Assembly (NCBI RefSeq): GCF_029910095.1
Contig: NZ_CP094526.1
Coordinates: forward strand, 7,626,001 to 7,690,000
Direction of reading: 5' to 3'
DNA from: Bradyrhizobium sp. ISRA464
GTDB lineage: Bacteria; Pseudomonadota; Alphaproteobacteria; Rhizobiales; Xanthobacteraceae
Length of the DNA: 64,000 nucleotides
The translations under genes were made by a program, and so were the position numbers. Positions 35,914 to 44,811 of the stretch are shown piece by piece (position 1 is the stretch's first letter; the number at the start of each line of letters is the position of its first letter). The notes under the pieces were generated by a model. The model was not told the DNA's origin. It worked only from the letters and a program-made list of their open reading frames with translations, and did not search any database.

Positions 35914-37047
35914 GCCCAATCGCGGAGCGCGATTGACATGATCTTCCACGGCTGATCGATGAGAGTGTTCCAGGCGTAACAGCAGTGATCGACGATGTTG
36001 TCATAGGATTTGAAGACGCGGTTTGACAGCCAATTTTGGCGCATGAACTGCCAGATATTCTCCTGGCTGTTCAGCTCGGGCGAACGCGGCGGCAACGGCA
36101 TCAGCGAGATGTTGTGCGGGATCTTCAGCTCCTTCGCTCCGTGCCACCCGGCCTGATCGAGGATGACGATGGCGTGGGCGCCAGGGCTGACCTTGCTTGC
36201 GATTTCGTTGAGATGAAGCTGCATGGCCTCGCTGTTGCAGAAGGGCAGAACCAGTGCCGCGCCGGTTCCGAGCTCCGGGCACACGGCACCGAACAGGTAG
36301 GTCGATTGCGTGCGCTGGTCGTGAGCGGCCCGCGGCCGCGATCCCTTTCTAGCCCAGCGATAGGTGAGCTTGTTCTTCTGCCCCACCCGCATCTCATCCT
36401 GAAACCACACCTCTACCGGCGTGTCCGGCGCAAGGCTGCTGCGGATTTCCTCCACGCGAGCGTGGAATTTTTTTTAAATGCCTCGATCGCCTCGGGATCC
36501 TGCTTGTACGCTCTCGGCCGCGCGCTGACGTGTGAGAAGCCGAGGTCCTTGAGGGCTCGATAGACCGTATCGTCTGACACCGAGATGCCGAACTCCTCAT
36601 GCAGCCGCATGATCAGGTCACAGGCCCGCCAGCGCACCACGCCATGGATGGGCGGGGTCGGCCCTTCGTCCACGATCCGCGCCAGAAACGCCCGGTGCTC
36701 CGTGTTGAGCTTCGCCGGCGCGCCTGGCGCGGGAACATTGATCAGACCATCAGGCCCTTGCTCGTTGAATCGGATCACCCAGTCGCGAAGCGTCTGCCGG
36801 TCCATCCCGCCGACCTTGGCGGCCTCCGCCCGCGATGCGCCATCGAGCACCGCAGCGATCGCCAGAAGGCGCCGGACCTGATCGCTGTCCTTCGCCCGCC
36901 GCGCCAGCCGGCGCAGCTCAACCGCTGCAAAATCCGTTCGAACCGCAATCGGCTGGCCCATGGCAACTCCCTCCAGTTGCCATGTTGAATCATCGATCCT
37001 CTGATTTGGGAATGCCCGCCGTGAGTCAGCACCTCAGCGGATTGGTA
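35883..37047 (-). mobile_element. IS630-family insertion sequence, about 1,165 bp
   Basis: The ends are matching inverted repeats (TACCAATCC at the left, GGATTGGTA at the right). Flanking TTA triplets at 35880-35882 and 37048-37050 are the duplicated target; a TA dinucleotide duplication is also consistent. Inside is one transposase coding region in two overlapping frames on the reverse strand. The insertion splits the helicase-nuclease gene exactly, which indicates recent arrival. Confidence 0.88.
35892..36961 (-). CDS. IS630-family DDE transposase, two frames joined by probable -1 frameshift
   Basis: The upstream frame (36961 to 36413, 182 aa) holds the helix-turn-helix DNA-binding half (SRAEAAKVGGMDRQTLRDWV, then RFNEQGPDGL). 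The downstream frame (36455 to 35892, 187 aa) holds the DDE catalytic half, with VWFQDEMRVGQKNKLTYRWA, VILDQAGWHGAKEL and LPPRSPELNSQENIWQFMR. The two overlap in the -1 direction at a run of eight adenines (eight T at 36468-36475 on the forward strand), a classic slippery site that could produce the fused enzyme. Neither half looks damaged, so the element may be active. Confidence 0.8.
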
Positions 37048-37050
37048 TTA

Positions 37051-37684
37051 TTCCTACAACTGCTATCACATCCCAGCCAATCTGGACGCGGGCAAATTCC
37101 CGGTTGCGCGGCTCGAATCCTGGTCGTGGAGGGGAATCCCGCTGAACCGCGAATCGATGGGCAAGGCCAGAGCGAAAGATACGATCCAGTACAAGGCCTA
37201 TCAGCAACTGCAAGCCGAGTTCGATTTGGTGTTCAATGACGATGGATCAGGTGAAGCTGCCGATCTGGTGGGCCTTAAGGACATCGACGAGCAGACCATC
37301 GCCCTCTGCCTCGTCCATTGCAAAAATGCCCACGGAGGCGACGTCTCTGCGGATATCCGCAACTTCTACACGCTATGCGGACAGGCGCAGAAATCGGTCA
37401 GCGTCAAGCATCGCGGCATGTCGCGCCTGTATAACGACCTCAAGCGCCGGCATGATCTTTGGATGAAGGGTGGCAGCTCCCGCTTCCTGAAGGGCGACAT
37501 CAAGCAGCTGGCGTATTTCCGCGATAAATCGAGGCGCGCCGCGATCAACTTCGAGGTCATCATCATCCAGCCCGGCGCCTCGATCGCAACCATCAACGAA
37601 GACGCACTGAAGCTTCTCGCGACCACCGAGGTTTATCTCAAGAAAACCGCCGCCGCGGGCTTTCGCGTCATCCTGTCAGCTTAG
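37051..37684 (+). pseudogene. PD-(D/E)XK nuclease end of the IS630-split helicase gene
   Basis: This is the displaced C-terminus of the helicase gene. It reads on without a start codon from the IS right end (YNCYHIPANLDAGKFPVARL), then IQYKAYQQLQAEFDLVFNDD. The nuclease core is DDGSGEAADLVGL plus the CLVHCKNAHGG segment, the aspartate and x-K residues of a PD-(D/E)XK fold, followed by YTLCGQAQKSV. An internal ATG at 37157 could start a free 175-residue nuclease domain. The motifs are intact. Confidence 0.7.
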
Positions 37685-37865
37685 GCCTTCAGCGCCAGCT
37701 CTTCACAAAGAACCGCATGTTGTCGTTGCCAACGATGCAAACGATCGCCCAAGAAACGCAAGAACGGCAGATGCATTGTTTGTGACGACAATTCCAGATC
37801 AGTTCCGATAACAGCCACCACCACTGCCACGTCTGTGTTTCGCCGGCGGACATCTGTGAACGACA

Positions 37866-40800
37866 TCAAACTGGCGCCGCCATCTCCAAATACCGGCAAA
37901 AGGCATTGGCGAGCTGCATCTGCCTTGGGGTCCGGCACTCCGCTTCAAAGACACGTGGCGAAGCAACCATCACGCAGATGCACTTCGCACGTGATGTTGC
38001 CACGTTCAAGCGATTGGCGCTGTAGAGGAATTCCATGCCGCGCGGCGCATCGAGGTGGCTCGAGGTCGTGACGGAATAAATGACGATCGGAGCCTCCTGC
38101 CCCTGAAACTTGTCGACCGTTCCCACACGCCCACCCGGGATGCGCTCCTGCAATTCAAAGACCTGGGCGTTGTAGGGCGCGATGATCAAAATGTCATCCA
38201 GTTTGATGGCAGCCTCGACGTCGTCCCGGTTCACCCAAGTTGTGGCACTTCCCAGGATGTTCGTCACGAGGTCACGAACGGCATCGGCTTCTTCCTGCGA
38301 CGAACTTTGGTTGCCGGAATGCTCAATCGGGAGGTAGCGAAGGCCTGCTCCCCTGAGCTTTCCTGTTGACTTGACCTGCTGCTTCTCAAGACCAGGCCGC
38401 GAAAACAGCCTGCTCTCGTAGAAGAGCTCCGAATTGAAGGCGCAGATTGTCGGATGCAGCCGCCAGGTTTCCGGGAGGAACAGGCCGCGATCGGCAGGAA
38501 TCGTGGCATGCGGTCCAAGGATATGGTCCAGCGCCGAGGCATCGGCGCCATCCGGATGGCTTCCCTGAATGGGTTGTTTGAGCTGGCGGGGATCACCGAG
38601 AAGCACGACACTTTTGGCCGATTGCGAGACCGCGAGCACATTTGCCAGGGACATCTGGGCCGCTTCATCGATGAAGAGCACATCAACGCATTGCGAAGCG
38701 TCCGGCCTGGCCCAGAACCAGGCTGTTGCTCCGCCCACTTGAGCGGTGCCGCCCAGCGCGTCGAGAAATTCACCGTTGTCCTTGGTGAAGTTCAGGCTGG
38801 GCAGATCGTCCTCATCGTCAGAAACCTTCTGCACGCAATGGATGGCTCGCCGCTCCTCACCCGCGGCTTTGATCACCTCGTCCAGCAGATTGCGAATGAC
38901 CTTGTGACTGTTTGCAGTGATCCCGATCGTCTTTCCCTGTTTCGCCAGGCCGCAGATCATCCGGGCGCCTGTAAAGGTCTTTCCAGCACCAGGCGGGCCT
39001 TGCAGCGGGAACACGCTCCGATCGAGCGTGAGCGCCACACGAATAGCGGCGGCAAGACTGGCTTCGCCTTCCTGCTGCGGTGGCAGTCCCTGCAGACGTG
39101 GCGCTACGGCCAAGACCAAGTCGCGGGCCGCCCGATAGTCGCCATCCGCCTCGATGCCGTGCTCGGCCACATGCTCGCCAAGCCGCATCACGGCGTCTGC
39201 CAGTACCTGAGTATCGACAGAACTATGAGCAAAGACCGCTGGCGGATGAACGTCCGCGGTATCCTTGCGCTTCTTGATGTCGATCGTTCTGGCCTCAAGT
39301 GATACGGCTATGACTTTGCCGAACTTGTCACCCCCGACGGTGTGGAGGTCATCCCCAGTGCGAATATCGGTATCCTGTGGGGCAAACCGGTAACGATGGG
39401 TGGGCACCTTTCCCTTCCCGGGCACCTCTTCCAGAAAGACGATGTCGGCGAGGCCGCTGCGCTCATGGAGGAGATCGTCGGCAGACAGGTCGCGCAGCCT
39501 GAAGTATTCCCACCAGACGGCCTTCTTCTCGCGGCCGTGCCAATCCAGCATGGAAGCAAGAAGCCATCGCCCCTTCTGCTCGTCCGTGCGTTCGTTGGCG
39601 TCGTCAGGCACGCCCTCAAGGAGGCGAGCCGAAAGTGCTGCCACCTTCTGCTGCCAGGCGGTCAGCTCCTCGCTCAGTTCAACCACCACCGCGGTAGGCC
39701 GGGCGATTGTCGCCCCGTTTGCGATCTGGTCGGCTCGAAGGGCCTCAAGCCAACGCCGCAGCGCCTCCGTGGAGGCGCAATCGTCATTGTTATAGCCTTT
39801 GACAGCCGCCTTATCGTCCTCCGGAATGCCCTCGGGGTCGGCCATCTCCAGCCGCGCCTGGGTTCTCGCCATCACGACCCCGACCTCCTCCAGAGGGACC
39901 GATCGATTGAATCCGTAGAGCGGCTCGAGCTTCTTGATGGAGTAGCTTTCCACGCTGGCGCGGATCGCGTGGCGAACCACTGCATAGAGATCAACGAATA
40001 CCTCTCCACGGAGAAGGTTGTCGACGTCATTCTCTCGCGTCGCATACCGTCCCATCAACCGCTTCAGCGCAGCAGGCTCGTAGGGAGCGAAGTGATAGAT
40101 GTGAAGGTTCGGATGGGTTTTCTGCCGTTCGACGACGAAATCAATGAACCGCTCGAACGCAGCCCTCTCCTCATGGCGCGTGGACGCCCAGTCGCCGGTA
40201 TATTGCCAGACCCCGCCGTCATCGGCGTAGAGGTAGCCGAACAGGAACTCGAGCCCACCATCACCGACAAACGGATCTCCCTCGAAATCGAAAAAGATGT
40301 CACCCGCTGACGGTTCGGGTAAACGAAATAGCCCAAAACCCGGCTCGAGCGGCAGGACCTCGTGCAGCATCGTGTCTGCGGTCCGACCTTCGACCTGAAT
40401 CCGTGCCTGTTCGCGAACCCTCTCGTAGCTGCTCGCGGCCCCGCGATCGGGTCGCCACGGCAGAGGGATGGGCATGGCCGCGAGCGCCGACATCGTGTCG
40501 ACGCCGCGCCTCTCTAATTCGCCGATCTGGGACTTGCTGATACCAGCGACGAGGGACATGTGGTCATCCGCTCGCCTCTTTTCTTCGCAATGCCGACGCC
40601 ACCTGCAAACGTCACAATGATCGATCGGCTCGGGATAGGGGGCCGACGCTAGTGCCGGCCGGTCCCGCGATCGCTCGCTCCAAACTGCCTCTCACATGGC
40701 GATAGTAGGCTGCATAGTCGGCGATCCGGTACGCTTCCGGTTCGAAGTTCGTCCCAGGTGTCACGACATGGGCTGCAACAGGCGCTACGCCCTGTATGTT

Positions 40801-41298
40801 CGACAGCATGTCGGAGTAGAGGCTGATCTGAAGGACCGTGTTGCCCTTGGTCTCCCGGGCCAGCTTCGTATCGGTAACCTCATAAGACCACGCACCTAAC
40901 TGACTTGGTTTCTCCACGCGAAGCAAAATGTCGGCCCGCCCGTTCCAGAGGCCGACCTGGAGTGCTCCTTGAGCGATAACCGCATCGCCCCGCGCCATCG
41001 CCTCACGCGTGGCTGCCACTGCCGTACCGTCGACACCGATCCCGCCGATCTGCGTGACCGCGAGCCCTCCCGATTTCAAATGATCTATATAGCCCTGCTC
41101 ATGCTCAGCACCACGCGCGGCCAGTGCTTCGAGGACGGGATCCCAGATCTTTGGCTTGGCCAACTCGCCGTTAGCGACCTTGAGGTCGAGATTGGTCAGA
41201 TAATGGCAATTCAGGTGCCCGACGAGGTCGCCCGCACTAAGGTTGATTTTGGCGCCGATCTTCTGCATTTTCCCCGCCAAATGCTGACGCTGCATCAC
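37866..41298 (-). pseudogene. RecB-like nuclease / RNase H-like / SF1 helicase fusion, one frameshift
   Basis: Two frames form one gene of about 1,144 codons of the TM0106-type nuclease-helicase family. The first (41298 to 40612) has a RecB-like nuclease core, GRADILLRVEKPSQ and YEVTDTKLARETKG, with QISLYSDML. The second continues through a cysteine cluster, HCDVCRWRRHC, likely an iron-sulfur site, then a DEDD-type RNase H-like domain starting FFDFEGDPF. A DNA2-like SF1 helicase follows (Walker A QGPPGAGKT, near residue 765; motif II FIDEAAQMSLAN). The frames part near 40650-40665, where one extra base explains the shift. The 3,433-base length equals three times 1,144 plus one. It overlaps the upstream helicase gene by 4 bases. 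Confidence 0.8.
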
Positions 41299-43529
41299 AG
41301 CTCGCTTGCAATCTCCGGTATATTGTCTATTTCCACGCCGTTTTGTCTAGCCCACAGAGATCGCGCCAGCGTCGCCGGCACCTGCTCCCGGAATTTACCG
41401 GCGGCGATGTTCTCGACAAAGGCAGAGACGTCAATCGCACTGGCGCGATCGAGTTGACCTAGCCCTCGCAACTTCGGCAAAGCCTCAGCTGCGCTTGTCT
41501 TGGCAAGCGTCAGACCGAGGTCATGGACTTGCCCCGGCAGTCCCGTCATGGCCGCCGCGGCTCCAAACACGGCGGTTGCCTGGGAGCCCCGCCAGAGGAA
41601 CAGGTGCAGATCACGCTCTTCTTCGACGACCCTTCGCTTTTCGAGGTCAAGCTCACGGAACGTTTCTCGCCCCTCAGCCAAGAGCTCCCGCGCCTTATCG
41701 TCGAGATATGGTGGCTCGTCAGTGGACAGATAGACATTACGCATCTCGGCAGCCAGCCGGTCATGCAGGCGCTCGCCGTCGGCACGTTCAAACCGGGGTA
41801 CGACGCCTCCCGGATGCGGGGCCACGAAGAGGGTGTTGGTCCTTTCGTCGACATCGTTGATGATCCATCTACGGCCCGCAAACACCACAAGACCGTCTTT
41901 ATGGACCGGGAAAGATATTGGCAGCGTACCGAGGGTCTTGCCCTCGATTGTCAAGCGCCACTCTTCTGCTGACTCGAACACAGCAAAGAAACTTCGGGAT
42001 TGAACCGTCTGCTCGCCCTTCTCTGCGAGCATGATCAGGCCATCACCCGATTGCTCAATGAAGCGGATCGTGTCGGAAGCGAGATGACGAAGGAGATCTG
42101 CAAATTCTCGGGTCGAGATGGCGGCGAAAGGCCCCGCCCCGCACAAGAGATCGTAGAGTGGCCGCGCCCTGATCCCACCCCGTTCAGCGATGACAGAGAG
42201 GATCTGGTGGATCAAGGTTGAAGCGACCTCCGGCACCTGGCCGGCCGGCTCGACGAATTTTTGCAGCAGCAGCCGAATGACGGCGACCGAGCGGATGGTA
42301 TTCGGCCTGAGCCGGTCGATCACGCCGGAACGTTGATCAATGTTCGGCTCACGCACATAGACACGAAGGACCGACGGTACGCCTTTCCGCCGGCCCGTTC
42401 TACCGAGCCTCTGCTTCAGCGACGAAAGCGAGCGAGGTGCCCCGATTTGAGCAACCGATTTGACCGATCCTATATCGACACCCAGCTCTAGGGTCGAGGT
42501 ACAGATCGCGGTCGTCGGCAATTTTCCATCCTTAAGTCGATCCTCCAGCTCTTCCCGAAGGGTCTTGGAAAGACTGCCGTGATGGGGAAAGAACTCGTTC
42601 GGCACATCTGCCTTGTCCGACCTCCTGCGCAGGCGATCGGCAGTGGACTCGACGGTACGCCGTGAACCTCCGAAGACGAGGTTGTTTGAAGTTCGCAGGG
42701 TCTTGAACAAATGGTCCGCGATATCGTCGAGTGCGATCCTGCGCGGCATTTCTTCGACGTCCGTTCCTCCTTCGGCGTGATCGGGATCATCAAGCTCGGG
42801 TGGCTCGACATAGCCACGGATCTGCAGCTTGAGTTCGGGAGAATCAGACTTCGCTTCTAATATCCGGACAGTCTCCGGCGAGGTTGGACGGAGCCATGCT
42901 GCCGCCTGAAACAAATCGCCGATGGTTGCGGACAGGCCGACGCGCCGCGCCGGCCGCTGGGACATGGCATCGATGCGGCGCAGCAGGCTTGCGAGATGGA
43001 GGCCGCGCGGTCCCTGAAGGAACGAATGGACCTCGTCGATGACGATGAAGTCAGCCGACGACAGCAGACGTTTTGCATCGGCCGGACGCCGGGCGAGCAT
43101 CGCCTCGATCGATTCCGGCGTGATGAGCGCGATCCCTTGCGGCTTGGAAAGGGCCCGCTTCTTGTCTCCCTGAGGAGCATCGCCGTGCCATTTGACGACA
43201 GGGATCTCCATGTTCTCGCAGAGTCCCTCGAGACGTTTTAACTGATCGTTGATTAGGGCCTTCAGCGGACTGATATACAGGATCGAGAATCCAAACTCTT
43301 TCCTGTCAGCGATCGCGGTCAGGATCGGCAGAAAGGCCGCTTCTGTCTTCCCCGCAGCAGTTGTTGCAGCAATTAGAACGTCGCGGTCATCGTCGAGAAC
43401 GGCAAAGATTGTGCGCGCCTGAATCTCGCGCAGCTCATCCCATCCCTGATCGTGAATCCATCGGCGGATGGCCCCGTGCAGTTTGTGGTAGGCCCCCTCA
43501 AGAGTTGAGTCGGAGGCTGGTGAGCTCAT
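41295..43529 (-). CDS. Lhr-like DEAD/DEAH helicase (BrxHI-like)
   Basis: About 744 residues from an ATG at 43529, which overlaps the upstream ATPase gene by 32 bases; an earlier ATG at 43634 is possible but unconserved. It is an SF2 helicase of the Lhr branch: motif I AATTAAGKTEAAF (about 54-66), SPLKALINDQL, motif II FIVIDEVHSFLQGPRG (about 153), motif III LSATIGD and motif VI RLGRTGRRKG. Lhr-like helicases of this size are paired with BrxD-type ATPases in some BREX variants. Here it is the third gene of the overlapping four-gene operon. The motifs are intact. A role in DNA unwinding or translocation for defence is an inference from its partners. Confidence 0.85.
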   Translation of the reverse strand: MSSPASDSTLEGAYHKLHGAIRRWIHDQGWDELREIQARTIFAVLDDDRDVLIAATTAAGKTEAAFLPILTAIADRKEFGFSILYISPLKALINDQLKRLEGLCENMEIPVVKWHGDAPQGDKKRALSKPQGIALITPESIEAMLARRPADAKRLLSSADFIVIDEVHSFLQGPRGLHLASLLRRIDAMSQRPARRVGLSATIGDLFQAAAWLRPTSPETVRILEAKSDSPELKLQIRGYVEPPELDDPDHAEGGTDVEEMPRRIALDDIADHLFKTLRTSNNLVFGGSRRTVESTADRLRRRSDKADVPNEFFPHHGSLSKTLREELEDRLKDGKLPTTAICTSTLELGVDIGSVKSVAQIGAPRSLSSLKQRLGRTGRRKGVPSVLRVYVREPNIDQRSGVIDRLRPNTIRSVAVIRLLLQKFVEPAGQVPEVASTLIHQILSVIAERGGIRARPLYDLLCGAGPFAAISTREFADLLRHLASDTIRFIEQSGDGLIMLAEKGEQTVQSRSFFAVFESAEEWRLTIEGKTLGTLPISFPVHKDGLVVFAGRRWIINDVDERTNTLFVAPHPGGVVPRFERADGERLHDRLAAEMRNVYLSTDEPPYLDDKARELLAEGRETFRELDLEKRRVVEEERDLHLFLWRGSQATAVFGAAAAMTGLPGQVHDLGLTLAKTSAAEALPKLRGLGQLDRASAIDVSAFVENIAAGKFREQVPATLARSLWARQNGVEIDNIPEIASEL

Positions 43530-44811
43530 CGCCGTCTCCACTCTCTTCGCTCGATGCCGTATCGTCCGGAGCATCCGGGGCAATCGGTATGCGATCAAGC
43601 AACTCCTGCCACTTGACGCCGGGGTTCTGTTCAAGGACAGCGAGCATCTGCACGAATGCTTTCACGGTCGAACGAGGCGTCCGAAAATAGGACTCCCCGA
43701 TCTTGCGGTTGCAATACTCCATGAACGCGGTCAACGCTTCGTCCGGCACCAGGAATTTCGCGGGATCTCCGCTTGCGAAGACCAACCTGATGTTGGTGAG
43801 GAGAACGAAGAGATCTTCTGGCGTCAGGCTCTGCAGCTGGATCACTGGACCAGAAAAATCAACAAGCCCGCCGCTCGCAAAGCTGTTTTCCGCCAACCTG
43901 GACTGCAGGGCCTCATAGCTAAACACACCTCGGCGCGTGTCCAGCAGGAAGTCGGGCGTACCGCACATGATGAAGCCTATTCCTGAGGTCATGCCTTGGA
44001 GCGAGTCGTTCACTATGTCGAGAAGCTGTTCATAGTTCTGCTTGCGGGACTGGGAATTCTGAAGCTTGTAGATATGAGCCATCTCGTCAAACATGACCAA
44101 AAGGCCACTATAACCTGCAATCCGCACCAGGCAGCCGAGACATTTCAGCGATTCATAGACATTTTCGTCGTCGATGATGCTTCTGACACCGAGGTCCTTT
44201 TTGGCATCCGTTTTGGTTGAATACTCCGCGCGGAGCCAACGAATAGCGCATTCTTTCATGGCCTCGTTGGCCTCTTCGCTTCCTCGCCAATAGGCCTTCA
44301 ATACCGTAGCGAAATCGTAGCCACCTGAGAATTGGGTAATCGCCTCGAGCTTCTGGTCGATAAGGCCTTCAACTGTGACGCCCTTCTCGCCAGCTTCCTT
44401 CACCGCATCCATCACCAGACGCTCGGTGATACTTTGCAGCGCACCACCTTCAGGCTTATTGCGGGTCGCCATGTTGTTCACAGCTTCCGCATAGAGCGCG
44501 CGCGCCTGACCGGCGCTTGCATGAATGCGCCGATTGGGCGACAGGTCGGCATGCATCGTCACGCAGCGCTTCTCTAATGCGATGAGGCGCACGACGCCGG
44601 CGAAGAACGTCTTGCCGGCGCCGTAGTCACCGATCACGAAACGGACGGCGGCTCCCCCATCCGCGATACGATCGATGTCGCGCACCAGTGCACCGATTTC
44701 GCCCGCGCGGCCGACTTGGATGTGGGGCAGGCCGAGACGTGGAACGACACCAGCGGACAGAGCCTGTATGATCGTGTCCCGCTCTCTGGGCTTAATCGGC
44801 TTCTTGTTCAT
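43498..44811 (-). CDS. BrxD-like P-loop ATPase (DUF2791 type)
   Basis: This 437-residue ATPase resembles the BREX ATP-binding protein BrxD. The P-loop is RFVIGDYGAGKTFFAGVVRL (GDYGAGKT at 61-68), preceded by the HIQVGRAGEIGALVRDID segment, and a Walker B-like LLVMFDEMAHIYK lies near 245. The conserved RSTVKAFVQ segment is near the C-terminus. BrxD-type ATPases work with Lhr-like helicases in BREX systems, although no PglX methylase, PglZ or BrxC is present in this window. Its start overlaps the end of the TerB-domain gene as ATGA, and its end overlaps the helicase gene. Confidence 0.8.
   Translation of the reverse strand: MNKKPIKPRERDTIIQALSAGVVPRLGLPHIQVGRAGEIGALVRDIDRIADGGAAVRFVIGDYGAGKTFFAGVVRLIALEKRCVTMHADLSPNRRIHASAGQARALYAEAVNNMATRNKPEGGALQSITERLVMDAVKEAGEKGVTVEGLIDQKLEAITQFSGGYDFATVLKAYWRGSEEANEAMKECAIRWLRAEYSTKTDAKKDLGVRSIIDDENVYESLKCLGCLVRIAGYSGLLVMFDEMAHIYKLQNSQSRKQNYEQLLDIVNDSLQGMTSGIGFIMCGTPDFLLDTRRGVFSYEALQSRLAENSFASGGLVDFSGPVIQLQSLTPEDLFVLLTNIRLVFASGDPAKFLVPDEALTAFMEYCNRKIGESYFRTPRSTVKAFVQMLAVLEQNPGVKWQELLDRIPIAPDAPDDTASSEESGDGDELTSLRLNS

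Noticed and set aside
43498..44811. A full BREX system
   Set aside because: Only the BrxD-like ATPase and Lhr-like helicase resemble BREX parts; PglX, PglZ, BrxA, BrxB and BrxC are absent from the window.
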